This document shows, in pieces, positions 24,164-33,289 of a stretch of DNA of 64,000 nucleotides (position 1 is the stretch's first letter; every line of letters starts with the position of its first letter). The stretch lies in the NCBI RefSeq assembly GCF_014836665.1, contig NZ_JACSQJ010000005.1:132950-196949 (forward strand). The letters run 5' to 3'. The translations under genes and the position numbers were made by a program. The notes below the pieces were generated by a model. The model worked only from the letters and a program-made list of their open reading frames with translations, had not been told where the DNA came from and searched no databases. The stretch comes from Luteimonas colneyensis (GTDB lineage Bacteria; Pseudomonadota; Gammaproteobacteria; Xanthomonadales; Xanthomonadaceae).

Positions 24164-25708
24164 TCAGCGGCTGCCGCCGCTGACGCCGGCGGACGATCCG
24201 CCCCGCTCGGCGGCCTGGGTCGCGAACAGCGTGCCCGGCGGCGGCTGGCTGGTGAAGTAGGTCTTGACCCCGTCCAGCACCGCGCGCGCGACGTTGGCCT
24301 GGAAGGCCGGGTCGATCAGGCGGCGCTCTTCCTCGGGATTGGACAGGAAGGCGGTCTCCACCAGCATCGCAGGCATGTCGGAGGTGCGCAGCACGGCGAA
24401 GTTGGCGCGCTCGATGTGCGGCTTGTGGTTGTTCCCGATGCGCTTGAGGCCGGCCAGGATGTGGTTGCCTGCATCCTCGGACGCCTTCATCTGCCCGCTC
24501 TGGGTCAGGTCGAGCAGGACGTTGGTCAGCGTGCTGTCCGAAGTGGCCACCTTGCCGCCGCCGATCAGGTCGGCCGCGTTCTCCTTGTCGGCCAGCCAGC
24601 GCGCGCGCTGCGAGGACGCGCCCTTCAGCGACAGCACGTACACCGACGAGCCCTTGGCGTTGCGGTTCTCGGCGGCGTCGGCGTGGATCGAGATGAACAT
24701 GTCCGCGCCGGCCGCGCGCGCGAGCTGGGCACGGCGGTTGAGCGGGATGAAGACGTCGGTGTCGCGCACCAGGTGGGCCTTGAGGCCCGGCGTGGCGTTC
24801 ACCTGGCGCGCGAGTTCGCGGGCGATGGCCAGGGTGATGTCCTTCTCGCGCTTGCCGGTGGGGCCGACGGCGCCGGGATCCTGGCCGCCGTGGCCGGCGT
24901 CGATGGCGATGACCAGCGGCCGGGTGGCGCCCGCCGCGGCGGCCTCCGCGGCATTGCCACGCGGCGGCGGCGCAGCCTGGGCGGCGGGCTCGCGCTGCAC
25001 CGTGGTCGGCACACCGGTCGCGACGGTGGTCGGCACCGCCGGCCGCGGCGACGGATCGCTCGATGGCTGCGGCCGCTGCGGCGATGCCGTGGACGTAGCC
25101 GACGGCGCGCCGGCGCCGGCGGCGGGAAGGCTTGCAATCAGGCGCGAGGTGGCATCCGCGGAGGCGCGCGCGGTGTCCGCGGGTGTCGGTGCCGGAGCGG
25201 CCGAAGCCGTGCCGGACTGGGTCGCCGCGGCGATGCGCGCGATCGGATCGGCGGCCGCCGGCGTTGCGGTGGCCACAGGCGCGGCTGCGGCCGGGCCGGG
25301 GCCGTGGTCGCCCGGCCATTCCAGCACCAGGCGGACGCCGTCGGCGCCCGTCTCGAAACGCGGCTTCAGCGCGACCACCGGCATGGCCAGGTCGAAGACG
25401 ATGCGGGTGGTGCCCGGCGTGGGCTGGCCGGTGCGCACCGCCTTGACCACTCCGGTGCCGGCGGGCGGCGACACGCGCGGCGCCAGGCGGCTGCCGGGGA
25501 AGTCGACCACGAGGCGGTCGGGCGCGGACAGCGGAATCAGCCTGTACTCCGCCTCGGCATCGAGCTTCAGTTCGGCGCGGGTGCCGGTTGGACCAGCGCT
25601 CACGCGCAGGTCATTGATTTCGGACGCTTTTGCAAGATTCCAGGCCAGCGCGGCAATGAGGGCCGCACCAAGCAGGACTTGCTGGAGATGGATTCCCCGG
25701 ACGCGCAT
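24164..25708 (-). CDS. amiC: N-acetylmuramoyl-L-alanine amidase AmiC type
   Basis: The 514-residue periplasmic zinc amidase has a signal peptide (QVLLGAALIAALAWNLAKA) and an N-terminal AMIN domain that targets the septum. A long Ala/Pro/Thr linker (about 150-235) precedes a C-terminal amidase_3 domain with IDAGHGGQDPGA, ISIHADA and LVETAFLSNPEEE carrying the zinc ligands and catalytic Glu. It cleaves the amide between MurNAc and L-Ala to split daughter cells. ATG 25708 was preferred over a TTG at 25744. It lies between tsaE and mutL. Confidence 0.94.
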   Translation of the reverse strand: MRVRGIHLQQVLLGAALIAALAWNLAKASEINDLRVSAGPTGTRAELKLDAEAEYRLIPLSAPDRLVVDFPGSRLAPRVSPPAGTGVVKAVRTGQPTPGTTRIVFDLAMPVVALKPRFETGADGVRLVLEWPGDHGPGPAAAAPVATATPAAADPIARIAAATQSGTASAAPAPTPADTARASADATSRLIASLPAAGAGAPSATSTASPQRPQPSSDPSPRPAVPTTVATGVPTTVQREPAAQAAPPPRGNAAEAAAAGATRPLVIAIDAGHGGQDPGAVGPTGKREKDITLAIARELARQVNATPGLKAHLVRDTDVFIPLNRRAQLARAAGADMFISIHADAAENRNAKGSSVYVLSLKGASSQRARWLADKENAADLIGGGKVATSDSTLTNVLLDLTQSGQMKASEDAGNHILAGLKRIGNNHKPHIERANFAVLRTSDMPAMLVETAFLSNPEEERRLIDPAFQANVARAVLDGVKTYFTSQPPPGTLFATQAAERGGSSAGVSGGSR

Positions 25709-25789
25709 GGCCGCAAGTGAAGCACCATGCCGCGATCTTTGCAACCACTTTTCCCTTAGGAATCCGTCACCTGCCCACCCTTCCTGCGG

Positions 25790-26281
25790 CTACGGTTCAG
25801 GAACCCCCCGCAAACGACACTCGGAGTCGAACGCGGACAGCCATGCGGCTCCGGCAGGCCCCCGGAACGCCAACCGGCAGCCGCGGCCGCTCCCGCTGAC
25901 CTCCAGCGCCACCTCCAGGTCGGCCGCCGGCAGCGCCGCCGCGCCGCGCTCGGGCCATTCCACCAGCCACAGGCGGGCGTCGGCATCGTCGAGCCCGAGG
26001 AATTCGAGCTCTCCGGCGTCGCCGATCCGGTACAGGTCGAGATGCAGCGCCTCGCCCCCTTCGGCCAGCGGGTAGCGCTCCACCAGGGTGTAGGTGGGGC
26101 TGCGCACGGGTCCAGTGATGCCCAGCGCGCGCAGCCAGGCACGCGCCAGCGTCGATTTCCCCGCGCCCAGGTCGCCATGCAGGTACACCACGGCCGAAGC
26201 GGGCCGGCTGGCGGCGAGCGCGGCCGCGAGCGCGTCGGTGGCCTCCGGATCGGGGAGGAACAGGCTGCGCGTCAGGCTCAT
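25790..26281 (-). CDS. tsaE: tRNA t6A synthesis ATPase TsaE
   Basis: The 163-residue P-loop ATPase of the TsaBDE complex is needed for N6-threonylcarbamoyl-adenosine at position 37 of ANN-reading tRNAs. Walker A is HGDLGAGKSTLARAW (about residue 35); SPTYTLVERYP, HLDLYRIGD and LVEWPERG are family motifs. The ATG overlaps the TGA of nnr as ATGA, so it is the second gene of the nnr-tsaE-amiC-mutL group. Confidence 0.95.
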   Translation of the reverse strand: MSLTRSLFLPDPEATDALAAALAASRPASAVVYLHGDLGAGKSTLARAWLRALGITGPVRSPTYTLVERYPLAEGGEALHLDLYRIGDAGELEFLGLDDADARLWLVEWPERGAAALPAADLEVALEVSGSGRGCRLAFRGPAGAAWLSAFDSECRLRGVPEP

Positions 26282-27774
26282 GGCGTGCCACCCGGCTGGC
26301 GCAGGGCCGCGATCAGGTCGCTGGGCAGAAGGCCCCGCATGCCGCCCGTCTCCGCGGCGCGGTCGCCGGCCACGGCGTGCTGCAGCGCGCCCGCCACCGC
26401 CGCCTCCGCGGCCGGGAGCCCCTGCGCGCGCAGGGCCGCGATGATGCCCGTCAGCGCGTCGCCCATGCCGCCGACCGCCATGCCGGGATTGCCGGCATCG
26501 ACGATCCAGGCCTGCCCGTCCGGCGCGGCGACCACGCTGCCCGCGCCTTTCAGCACCACCACGCAGCCGAAGCGCAGGCACAGCGCATGCGCCGCGGCGA
26601 GGCGGTCGTGCTGCACCTCCGCCGTCGAACGGCCGAGCAGGCGCGCGGCCTCCCCCGGATGCGGGGTCAGGACGGTGTCCGCGGGAAGCCCGCGCGGACT
26701 GGTCGCCAGCAGGTTGAGCGCGTCGGCGTCCACCACCAGCGCATGCGCGCGGTTGATCGCCGCGCGCAGCATGCCCGCGGCCCAGGCGTCGCGGCCCAGG
26801 CCGGGGCCGATCGCGCAGACGTCGGCGGGCGCGGACAGGCGCACCAGGTCTTCCGGATCCTCGATCGCGTGCGCCATCGCTTCGGGCGTGCGCGCCAGCA
26901 GCGGCGCCACGTGGGCGGCGCGCGTGGCCACGCTGACCAGTCCCGCTCCCGCGCGCAGGGCCGCTTCGGCCGCCAGCAGCGCGGCCCCGCCCATGCCGTG
27001 GTTGCCGCCCGCCACCAGCACGTGGCCTGCGCCGCCCTTGTGCGCCGTACGTGCGCGCCGCGGCAGCAGCGCGTCCAGGGCCGCGGCGCGCACCCGCCAG
27101 GCGACCGGCCGGACGCCTTCGAAGCTGCCCCCAGGCAGTTCGAGCGGCGCCATCGCCAGCGCGCCGACGTGGTCGAGCGCGGCACCGGTGGCGAGGCCGG
27201 CGTGGTCGGCGATGAATTGCAGGGTGCGCGTGGCGCGCACCGCGATGCCCGGGACGCTGCCGTTCGATGCATCCACGCCGGAAGGCACGTCCAGCGCCAG
27301 CACGTCGACCCCGCAGCCGGCCAGGGCCGCGAGCATCGCGCTGGCCGCGTCGTCGGCGCGTCCGTCGAAGCCGATGCCGAACATCGCATCCACGACCAGG
27401 TCGCAGTCGGGCAGCGCCGCGTCCGCCGCGAGGGCCACGCCGCCGGCGTCGACGAAGGCCGCGCAGGCGCGCCGCGCCAGCACGCTGCGCGGCGGGTGCC
27501 CTTCGGCGTGCAGCGCGCGGACCTCGCGCCCCGCCTGCAGCGCATGCAGGGCCAGGACGTATCCGTCGCCGCCGTTGTTGCCGGGCCCGCAGGCGACGAC
27601 GATGCGCCGCGCCTGCGGCCAGTGCTCGAGCAGCACGCGCCAGCCGGCCGCACCGGCGCGCCGCATCAGCTCGAATCCGTCACCGCCCAGCGCCGCGATC
27701 GCCTGCGCCTCCGCGCGGCGCACGCCGGCGATGTCGTACAGCGGCGTCGTGGCGTCAGCGCGGGGAGCGTGCAT
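26278..27774 (-). CDS. nnr: bifunctional NAD(P)HX epimerase/dehydratase
   Basis: The 498-residue fusion repairs hydrated NAD(P)H. The N-terminal YjeF_N epimerase has GPGNNGGDGYV near residue 62. The C-terminal ribokinase-fold ADP-dependent dehydratase has TPHPGEAARLLG, KGAGSVV and the NPGMAVGGMGDALTG catalytic loop. The start is ATG 27774; a minus-strand TAGAAT only 7 bases upstream suggests a leaderless mRNA. The upstream open frame (arginine-rich) is a shadow of queG. It is divergent from queG across a 23-base spacer. Confidence 0.95.
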   Translation of the reverse strand: MHAPRADATTPLYDIAGVRRAEAQAIAALGGDGFELMRRAGAAGWRVLLEHWPQARRIVVACGPGNNGGDGYVLALHALQAGREVRALHAEGHPPRSVLARRACAAFVDAGGVALAADAALPDCDLVVDAMFGIGFDGRADDAASAMLAALAGCGVDVLALDVPSGVDASNGSVPGIAVRATRTLQFIADHAGLATGAALDHVGALAMAPLELPGGSFEGVRPVAWRVRAAALDALLPRRARTAHKGGAGHVLVAGGNHGMGGAALLAAEAALRAGAGLVSVATRAAHVAPLLARTPEAMAHAIEDPEDLVRLSAPADVCAIGPGLGRDAWAAGMLRAAINRAHALVVDADALNLLATSPRGLPADTVLTPHPGEAARLLGRSTAEVQHDRLAAAHALCLRFGCVVVLKGAGSVVAAPDGQAWIVDAGNPGMAVGGMGDALTGIIAALRAQGLPAAEAAVAGALQHAVAGDRAAETGGMRGLLPSDLIAALRQPGGTP

Positions 27775-27781
27775 CGCGTGG

Positions 27782-27791
27782 ATTCTATACT
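27782..27791. promoter_or_regulatory. overlapping divergent -10 elements of nnr and queG
   Basis: ATTCTATACT contains TATACT on the plus strand (27786-27791), 6 bases from the queG ATG, and TAGAAT on the minus strand (27787-27782), 7 bases from the nnr ATG. Both promoters share four bases and both predict leaderless transcripts. Confidence 0.6.
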
Positions 27792-27797
27792 TGCCGC

Positions 27798-28916
27798 ATG
27801 CTCCCGCCCTCCTCCGACGACGGCGCCGCACCCGCCACCGCGGGTGCCGCGGGCCGGCCCGACCCGTCCGCGCTCGCCGCGCGGATCCGGACGCTGGTGC
27901 GCGAGGCGGGCTTCCAGCGCTGCGGCATCACCGGCATCCACCTCGGCGACGACGAAGCCCACCTGCGCGACTGGCTCGCGCGCGGCTTCCACGGCTCGAT
28001 GGACTGGATGGCGCGCCACGGCGACAAGCGTTCGCGCCCGCAGGAACTGGTGCCGGGCACGATCAGCGTGCTCTCGGTCGGCCTCGACTACGGCCGCCGC
28101 GACGACGTCGAGGCCTGGGAGACGCTGGCCGACGGCGAGCGCGCCTACGTCGCCCGCTACGCGCTGGGCCGCGACTACCACAAGCTCATGCGCAACCGCC
28201 TGCAGAAGCTGGCCGAACGCATCGCCGCCGAGATCGGCCCGTTCGGCCACCGCGTGTTCGTCGACTCGGCGCCGGTGCTCGAGCGCGCGCTGGCGCGCAA
28301 CGCCGGCCTGGGCTGGATCGGCAAGCACACCTGCCTGATCGACCGCGACGGCGGCTCCTGGTTCTTCCTCGGCGAGATCTATCTCGACGTGCCACTGCCG
28401 CCGGACCCGCCGGCCACGGCGCACTGCGGCAGCTGCACGCGCTGCATCGACGTCTGCCCGACGCGGGCGATCCTCGGGCCGAACGTGCTGGATGCGCGGC
28501 GCTGCATCAGCTACCTGACCATCGAGCACGAAGGATCGATCGACGAGGAGCTGCGGCCGCTGATGGGCAACCGCATCTTCGGCTGCGACGACTGCCAGCT
28601 GGCGTGCCCCTGGAACAAGTTCGCGCGCCGCAGCGACGAGCCCGACTTCCGCGCCCGCAACGACCTCGACACCGCCAGCCTGGCCAGCCTGTTCGCCTGG
28701 GAGGAGGACGAGTTCCTGCGCCGCACCGAAGGCACCGCGCTGCGCCGCAGCGGCCATGCGCGCTGGCTGCGCAACATCGCGGTGGCGCTGGGCAACGCAC
28801 CGACCACGCCGGACGTGCTGGCTGCCCTGGAGACGCGCCGGGACCATCCGGACCCGGTGATCCGCGAACACGTGGCTTGGGCGCTTGCACGGCACTCCAC
28901 CGCCCCTCCCCTGTAG
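27798..28916 (+). CDS. queG: epoxyqueuosine reductase QueG
   Basis: The 372-residue cobalamin- and iron-sulfur-dependent enzyme reduces epoxyqueuosine to queuosine in tRNA. Motifs include GWIGKHTCLI, the cluster sets CGSCTRCIDVCPTRAI and CDDCQLACPWN, and a C-terminal HEAT-like segment that binds tRNA. ATG 27798 has no Shine-Dalgarno but follows a TATACT by 6 bases. The stop codon lies inside the left arm of a 25-base palindromic repeat. Confidence 0.95.
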   Translation: MLPPSSDDGAAPATAGAAGRPDPSALAARIRTLVREAGFQRCGITGIHLGDDEAHLRDWLARGFHGSMDWMARHGDKRSRPQELVPGTISVLSVGLDYGRRDDVEAWETLADGERAYVARYALGRDYHKLMRNRLQKLAERIAAEIGPFGHRVFVDSAPVLERALARNAGLGWIGKHTCLIDRDGGSWFFLGEIYLDVPLPPDPPATAHCGSCTRCIDVCPTRAILGPNVLDARRCISYLTIEHEGSIDEELRPLMGNRIFGCDDCQLACPWNKFARRSDEPDFRARNDLDTASLASLFAWEEDEFLRRTEGTALRRSGHARWLRNIAVALGNAPTTPDVLAALETRRDHPDPVIREHVAWALARHSTAPPL

Positions 28917-28999
28917 GAGCAGCTACAGCTGCGAGCGACGCATCGGGCGCCAGCCGGGTTTCGCGCGGGCCGGGTCGCAGCTGTAGCTGCTCCTACAGG
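28910..28999. repeat. REP-like element, perfect 25-base inverted repeat
   Basis: The arms at 28910-28934 and 28975-28999 are perfect reverse complements, begin CCTGTAGGAGC and enclose a 40-base centre. The head matches the TGTAGGAGC palindromes scattered through Xanthomonadaceae and pseudomonad genomes. It fills the gap between the convergent ends of queG and pgi, includes the queG stop codon, and could end or stabilise both transcripts. Confidence 0.85.
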
Positions 29000-29012
29000 A
29001 GGCGGGTTGCGA

Positions 29013-30527
29013 TCAGCGGCGGGCGCGGATCTCGCCGATCAGCGCGCGCGTCACCGCGTCGCCGGCGTCGCCCTCGCCGCGCAGCGCGGGCAGCAGCTCG
29101 CCGGCGATGCGCTTGCCCAGCTCCACGCCCCACTGGTCGAAGGCGTTGATGCCCCAGAGCACCGACTGCGCGTAGACGCTGTGCTCGTACATCGCCAGCA
29201 GCGCGCCGAGCGAACGCGGCGTCAGTTCGTCGAGCAGGAACAGCGTGGACGGACGGTTGCCCGGGTACGCCTTCTGCGGATCCTCGGCGGCGTGGCCATT
29301 GCCCAGCGCCTCGGCCTGCGCCAGCAGGTTGGCCAGCAGCGCCTCGTGGTTGCCGCGGTAACCGTGCGCGGGACGCACCACGCCGATGAAATCGGCCGGC
29401 ACCACGTCGGTGCCCTGGTGCAGGGCCTGGAAGAAGCTGTGCTGCGCGCCGGTGCCGGCGCCACCCCAGACCACGGGCACGGTGGCCACGCCCGGCGAAC
29501 GGCCGTCGCTGCGCACTGACTTGCCCAGGCTCTCCATCACCAGCTGCTGCAGGTAGTCGGGCAGCCGCGCCAGGCGCTGGTCGTAGGGCAGCACCGCCTG
29601 CGTCGGCAGGCGCAGCGCGTTGCGGTTCCACACCGCCACCAGCGCGTGCAGGATCGGCAGGTTCGCCTCCAGCGGCGCCTCGACCGCATGCGCATCCATC
29701 TCCGCCGCGCCGGCCAGCAGCGCCTCGAAGCCGTCCATGCCGATCGCCAGCGCGATCGCGAAACCGACCGACGACCACAGCGAGTAGCGGCCGCCGACCC
29801 AGTCCCACATCGGCAGCACGCGCGCCGGGTCGACGCCGAAGGCCTCCGCCGCCGGCACGTTGGCGCTGACCGCAAACAGGCGCTCGCTGCCGCCGAGCCA
29901 GTCGCGCACCAGGGCGCCGTTGAGCAGCGTCTCCTGGGTGCCGAAGCTCTTCGACACCAGGATCGCCGCGGTGCGCGCCGGGTCCAGCCCGCGCAGCACG
30001 TGTTGCACCTCGCTGCCGTCGACGTTACTGACGAAGTGCAGGCGGAAGCGCCCGTCGCCGAAATCCTTCAGCGCATCGACGGCCAGTCGCGGGCCCAGGT
30101 CGGAACCGCCGATGCCGATGTTGATGACGTCGGTGACGCCGGATGCGCGCAGCCCGTCCACCAGGCCGGCCATGCGTCCGCGCGCGGCCAGCGCCTCGGC
30201 GTGCGCGGCGCGCGCGACGTCGCCGCGGCCGAGGTCGGAGCGCAGCGCGGTATGCAGGGCGGCGCGGCCCTCGGACGCATTGACCTCGGCGCCGTCGACC
30301 AGCGCGCGCAGCGCCAGCGACAGGCGCACGTGGCCCGCGAGGCCGCCCAGGGTGGCGAGGGTCGCGGCATCGATGCGCTGGCGCGCGAAGTTCGCGTACA
30401 CCGGCCCCACGCGCAGCGACAGCGCGCCCGCGCGTGCCGGATCGGCCGCGACGAGATCGGGGATGCGGGCGCCTGCAAGGCGCTCCGCGTGGTCGAGGAA
30501 TTGCCGGACGAGCGCTTCGCCGGCCAC
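29013..30527 (-). CDS. pgi: glucose-6-phosphate isomerase
   Basis: The 504-residue enzyme interconverts glucose 6-phosphate and fructose 6-phosphate. Family motifs are [42 protein letters not shown], and the C-terminal [10 protein letters not shown] and [13 protein letters not shown]. The start is GTG 30527, three bases after the panD stop, so the two are probably cotranscribed. It supplies hexose phosphates that could also feed the galE/exopolysaccharide genes. Confidence 0.96.
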   Translation of the reverse strand: MAGEALVRQFLDHAERLAGARIPDLVAADPARAGALSLRVGPVYANFARQRIDAATLATLGGLAGHVRLSLALRALVDGAEVNASEGRAALHTALRSDLGRGDVARAAHAEALAARGRMAGLVDGLRASGVTDVINIGIGGSDLGPRLAVDALKDFGDGRFRLHFVSNVDGSEVQHVLRGLDPARTAAILVSKSFGTQETLLNGALVRDWLGGSERLFAVSANVPAAEAFGVDPARVLPMWDWVGGRYSLWSSVGFAIALAIGMDGFEALLAGAAEMDAHAVEAPLEANLPILHALVAVWNRNALRLPTQAVLPYDQRLARLPDYLQQLVMESLGKSVRSDGRSPGVATVPVVWGGAGTGAQHSFFQALHQGTDVVPADFIGVVRPAHGYRGNHEALLANLLAQAEALGNGHAAEDPQKAYPGNRPSTLFLLDELTPRSLGALLAMYEHSVYAQSVLWGINAFDQWGVELGKRIAGELLPALRGEGDAGDAVTRALIGEIRARR

Positions 30528-30530
30528 GCC

Positions 30531-30911
30531 TCAGGCGGCCTGTGCCGGGATGGCGTCGTTGGTATGCGTCATCCGGTTCTGGCGGTCGACGTAGACCAGG
30601 CTGGGCTTGAACGCCGCCGCCTCGGCCTCGTCGCAGGCGCCGTAGGCGCAGATGATCACCAGGTCGCCGGGCTCGGCCTGGTGCGCCGCCGCACCGTTGA
30701 CCGAGATGATGCCGCTGCCCTCTTCGGCGCGGATCGCATAGGTCGCGAAACGCTTGCCATTGTTGATGTTGTAGATCTCGATGCGCTCGTACTCGCGGAT
30801 GCCCGACAGGTCGAGCAGCAGGCCGTCGATCGCACAGGAGCCTTCGTAGTGCAGCTCGGCGTGGGTGACGGTGGCGCGGTGGATCTTGGCTTTGAGGAGG
30901 GTCAGGAGCAT
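30531..30911 (-). CDS. panD: aspartate 1-decarboxylase PanD
   Basis: The 126-residue proenzyme makes beta-alanine for pantothenate. Self-cleavage would occur at Gly-Ser in [10 protein letters not shown], generating the pyruvoyl cofactor; the [11 protein letters not shown] and [20 protein letters not shown] segments are conserved. The start is ATG 30911. It lies downstream of panC with its own minus-strand -10 element in the gap. Confidence 0.97.
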   Translation of the reverse strand: MLLTLLKAKIHRATVTHAELHYEGSCAIDGLLLDLSGIREYERIEIYNINNGKRFATYAIRAEEGSGIISVNGAAAHQAEPGDLVIICAYGACDEAEAAAFKPSLVYVDRQNRMTHTNDAIPAQAA

Positions 30912-30954
30912 CGTGGGGAACCGCTGGGGGCCGGGACTCCGGCGTCGACCGTCG

Positions 30955-30960
30955 ATTCTA
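30955..30960 (-). promoter_or_regulatory. -10 element of panD-pgi
   Basis: Minus-strand TAGAAT 44 bases before the panD start, in the 112-base panC-panD spacer; predicts an independent panD-pgi transcript. Confidence 0.45.
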
Positions 30961-31023
30961 CAAGATGGCGGCGGGCGCCCAGTGACGCGCGGGGCGCCGC
31001 GGCTCCGCGCTCGCGGCAACGAT

Positions 31024-31899
31024 TCAGCTGTTGGAGCTGAACTCGAGGTTGTCGATCAGGCGCGTGCGGCCCAGGCGCGCGGCGACCAGGGCCACGCGCT
31101 GGCCGTCGTCGCCGGGTGCCCCGGCGCCCGGCGGCTCGGCCAGCAGCGGCGTGCGCAGCACGGCGTAGTCGACCTCGAAGCCCTCGGCCTGCAGCTGCGA
31201 AGCCGCTGCGGACTCCGCCTCGCGCCAACCCTGCCCGCCCTGCACCGCGTTGCGCATCGCCAGCAGCGCGCGGTGGATCGCCGGGGCCTTCGCGCGCTCT
31301 TCCTCCGACAGGTACTGGTTGCGCGAGCTGCGCGCCAGGCCGTCGTCCTCGCGCACGATGTCGGCACCCAGCACTTCGATCGGGAACGCGAGGTCGCGGA
31401 CCATGTGCCGGATCACCGCCAGCTGCTGGTAGTCCTTGCGGCCGAACACGGCCACGTCGGGCCGCACCTGGTTGAACAGGCGCGCGACCACCGTGCACAC
31501 GCCGTCGAAGTGGCCCGGACGATGCGCACCGTCGAGCACGCCGGTGATGCCCGGCACGTGCACGCGCACCGCGCACTCGAGCCCGAGCGGGTACATCGCG
31601 TCCACCGCCGGCATCCACGCCAGGTCGCAGCCCGCGGCGGCGAGTCCGGCGACATCGGCATCGGGCGTGCGCGGATAGCGCTCGTAATCCTCGCCCGGAC
31701 CGAACTGGGTGGGATTGACGAACACGCTCGCGACCACGCGATCGGCATGGGCCCGCGCCAGCCGCACCAGGCTGTAGTGGCCTTCGTGCAGGTTGCCCAT
31801 GGTCGGCACGAAGCCGATGCGCATGCCCTCGCGCTTCCAGCCGTCGATACGCGCGCGAAGCGCGTCCAGCCGGCTTACCGCTTCGACCGCGCCCGTCAT
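31024..31899 (-). CDS. panC: pantothenate synthetase PanC
   Basis: The 291-residue enzyme ligates pantoate and beta-alanine using ATP. Motifs are [15 protein letters not shown] (HIGH-like), [28 protein letters not shown] and SSRNQYLS (KMSKS-like). ATG 31899 overlaps the panB stop as ATGA. Confidence 0.97.
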   Translation of the reverse strand: MTGAVEAVSRLDALRARIDGWKREGMRIGFVPTMGNLHEGHYSLVRLARAHADRVVASVFVNPTQFGPGEDYERYPRTPDADVAGLAAAGCDLAWMPAVDAMYPLGLECAVRVHVPGITGVLDGAHRPGHFDGVCTVVARLFNQVRPDVAVFGRKDYQQLAVIRHMVRDLAFPIEVLGADIVREDDGLARSSRNQYLSEEERAKAPAIHRALLAMRNAVQGGQGWREAESAAASQLQAEGFEVDYAVLRTPLLAEPPGAGAPGDDGQRVALVAARLGRTRLIDNLEFSSNS

Positions 31900-32738
31900 G
31901 CGTAGGCGTGCTCGGCACCGGGAAAGCTGCCGTCGCGCACGGCGGCGACGAAGGCGCGCGCCGCGCCGGCGACCGAACCGCCCTCGGCCAGGAAGTCCTT
32001 CACGAACTTGGGGCGCCGGTGGCCCGAATCCAGGCCGAGCATGTCGTGCATCACCAGCACCTGCCCGTCGCAGTCCGCGCCGGCGCCGATGCCGATGGTC
32101 GGCACCGCGCTGTCGCGGGTGATCGCCGCGGCCAGCGGTGCCGGCACGCCCTCGAGGACGATCAGCGCGGCGCCGGCCTCGGCCACCGCGCGCGCCTCCG
32201 CGAGCAGTCGCTCGGCCGCCGCCTGCTCGCGCCCCTGGACCTTGAAGCCGCCGAAGCGCAGCACCGACTGCGGGGTCAGGCCGAGGTGCGCGCAGACCGG
32301 GATCTCGCGCTCGACCAGGAAGCGGATGACCTCGAGCTTCGGCCCCGCGCCTTCCAGCTTCACCATCTGCGCGCCGGCGCGCAGGAAGCGCGTCGACGCA
32401 TCCAGCGCGCGCTCCGGCGTGGCGTCGGCCTGGAACGGCAGGTCGGCGACGAGCAGCGCATGCGTCAGTCCGCGGGCAACGCATGCGGTGTGGTACTCGA
32501 TGTCGTCCACGGTCACCGGCAGGGTCGACGTGCGTCCCTGCACCACCATCCCGAGCGAGTCGCCGACCAGGATCAGTTCGACGCCCGCGGCATCGAACAC
32601 CCTGGCGAAGCCGGCGTCATAGGCGGTCAGCATCGAAAGCCTGTGCCCGGCGGCGCGCGCCTCGGCCAGGCCGGGCACGGTCATCGGGCGGCGGACGTCC
32701 TGCCCTGCGGCAGCGCGTTTGCTCATGGCGACGTGCAT
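31896..32738 (-). CDS. panB: 3-methyl-2-oxobutanoate hydroxymethyltransferase PanB
   Basis: The 280-residue TIM-barrel enzyme transfers a hydroxymethyl group from methylene-tetrahydrofolate to ketoisovalerate. Visible are [28 protein letters not shown], the KLEGAG and HLGLTPQSV motifs and [16 protein letters not shown]. Two starts are possible, ATG 32738 and ATG 32726; neither has a clear Shine-Dalgarno. Confidence 0.96.
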   Translation of the reverse strand: MHVAMSKRAAAGQDVRRPMTVPGLAEARAAGHRLSMLTAYDAGFARVFDAAGVELILVGDSLGMVVQGRTSTLPVTVDDIEYHTACVARGLTHALLVADLPFQADATPERALDASTRFLRAGAQMVKLEGAGPKLEVIRFLVEREIPVCAHLGLTPQSVLRFGGFKVQGREQAAAERLLAEARAVAEAGAALIVLEGVPAPLAAAITRDSAVPTIGIGAGADCDGQVLVMHDMLGLDSGHRRPKFVKDFLAEGGSVAGAARAFVAAVRDGSFPGAEHAYA

Positions 32739-32762
32739 CCATGGTGTGGTCGGGTCGACGCC

Positions 32763-32768
32763 ATCTTA
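32763..32768 (-). promoter_or_regulatory. -10 element of panB-panC
   Basis: Minus-strand TAAGAT in the 56-base folK-panB gap, 25 bases before ATG 32738. Confidence 0.4.
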
Positions 32769-32794
32769 CGCCCGCGACATGGCGCTGAGACCGC

Positions 32795-33289
32795 TCAGGC
32801 CGGAACGATGCCGTCCGTTTCCAGCCCTGCCAGCAGGGTCGATACGCCTCCCCACCCCGGCACCATCGCATCCGGCGCGACCTCCGCCAGCGGCACCAGC
32901 ACGAAGGCGCGCGCATGCAGCTGCGGGTGCGGCAAGACCAGTCCGGGTTCGTCGATCACCGACTCGCCGTACAGCAGCAGGTCGAGGTCGAGCGGGCGCG
33001 GCCCCCAGCGGCTGCCGTCGGCCGCGCGCTCGCGGCCGTGCGCGCGCTCGATGTCCAGCAGGGCGTCGAGCAGCGAGCGTGCGGGCAGCGTGGTGTCCAG
33101 CACGGCGACGGCGTTGGTGAAGTCCGGCTGCGCCTCCACGCCCCAGGCCGGCGTGCGGTAGAAGCGCGAGGCGCGCAGCAGGCGCGTGCCGGGCAGCGCG
33201 TCGAGCGCCGCCAGCGCGGCCCGCAGCGCCGCGTCGACATCGCCGATGTTGCCGCCGAGGCCGATGCAGGCGCGGACGGGCGCGCTCAT
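32795..33289 (-). CDS. folK: dihydropterin pyrophosphokinase FolK
   Basis: The 164-residue enzyme (6-hydroxymethyl-7,8-dihydropterin pyrophosphokinase) transfers pyrophosphate from ATP in folate synthesis. Motifs are GLGGNIGD, FYRTPAWG, FTNAVAVLDT, and the signature GPRPLDLDLLLYG with its metal-binding Asp residues. ATG 33289 overlaps the pcnB TGA as ATGA. It supplies folate, which panB uses next door. Confidence 0.96.
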   Translation of the reverse strand: MSAPVRACIGLGGNIGDVDAALRAALAALDALPGTRLLRASRFYRTPAWGVEAQPDFTNAVAVLDTTLPARSLLDALLDIERAHGRERAADGSRWGPRPLDLDLLLYGESVIDEPGLVLPHPQLHARAFVLVPLAEVAPDAMVPGWGGVSTLLAGLETDGIVPA

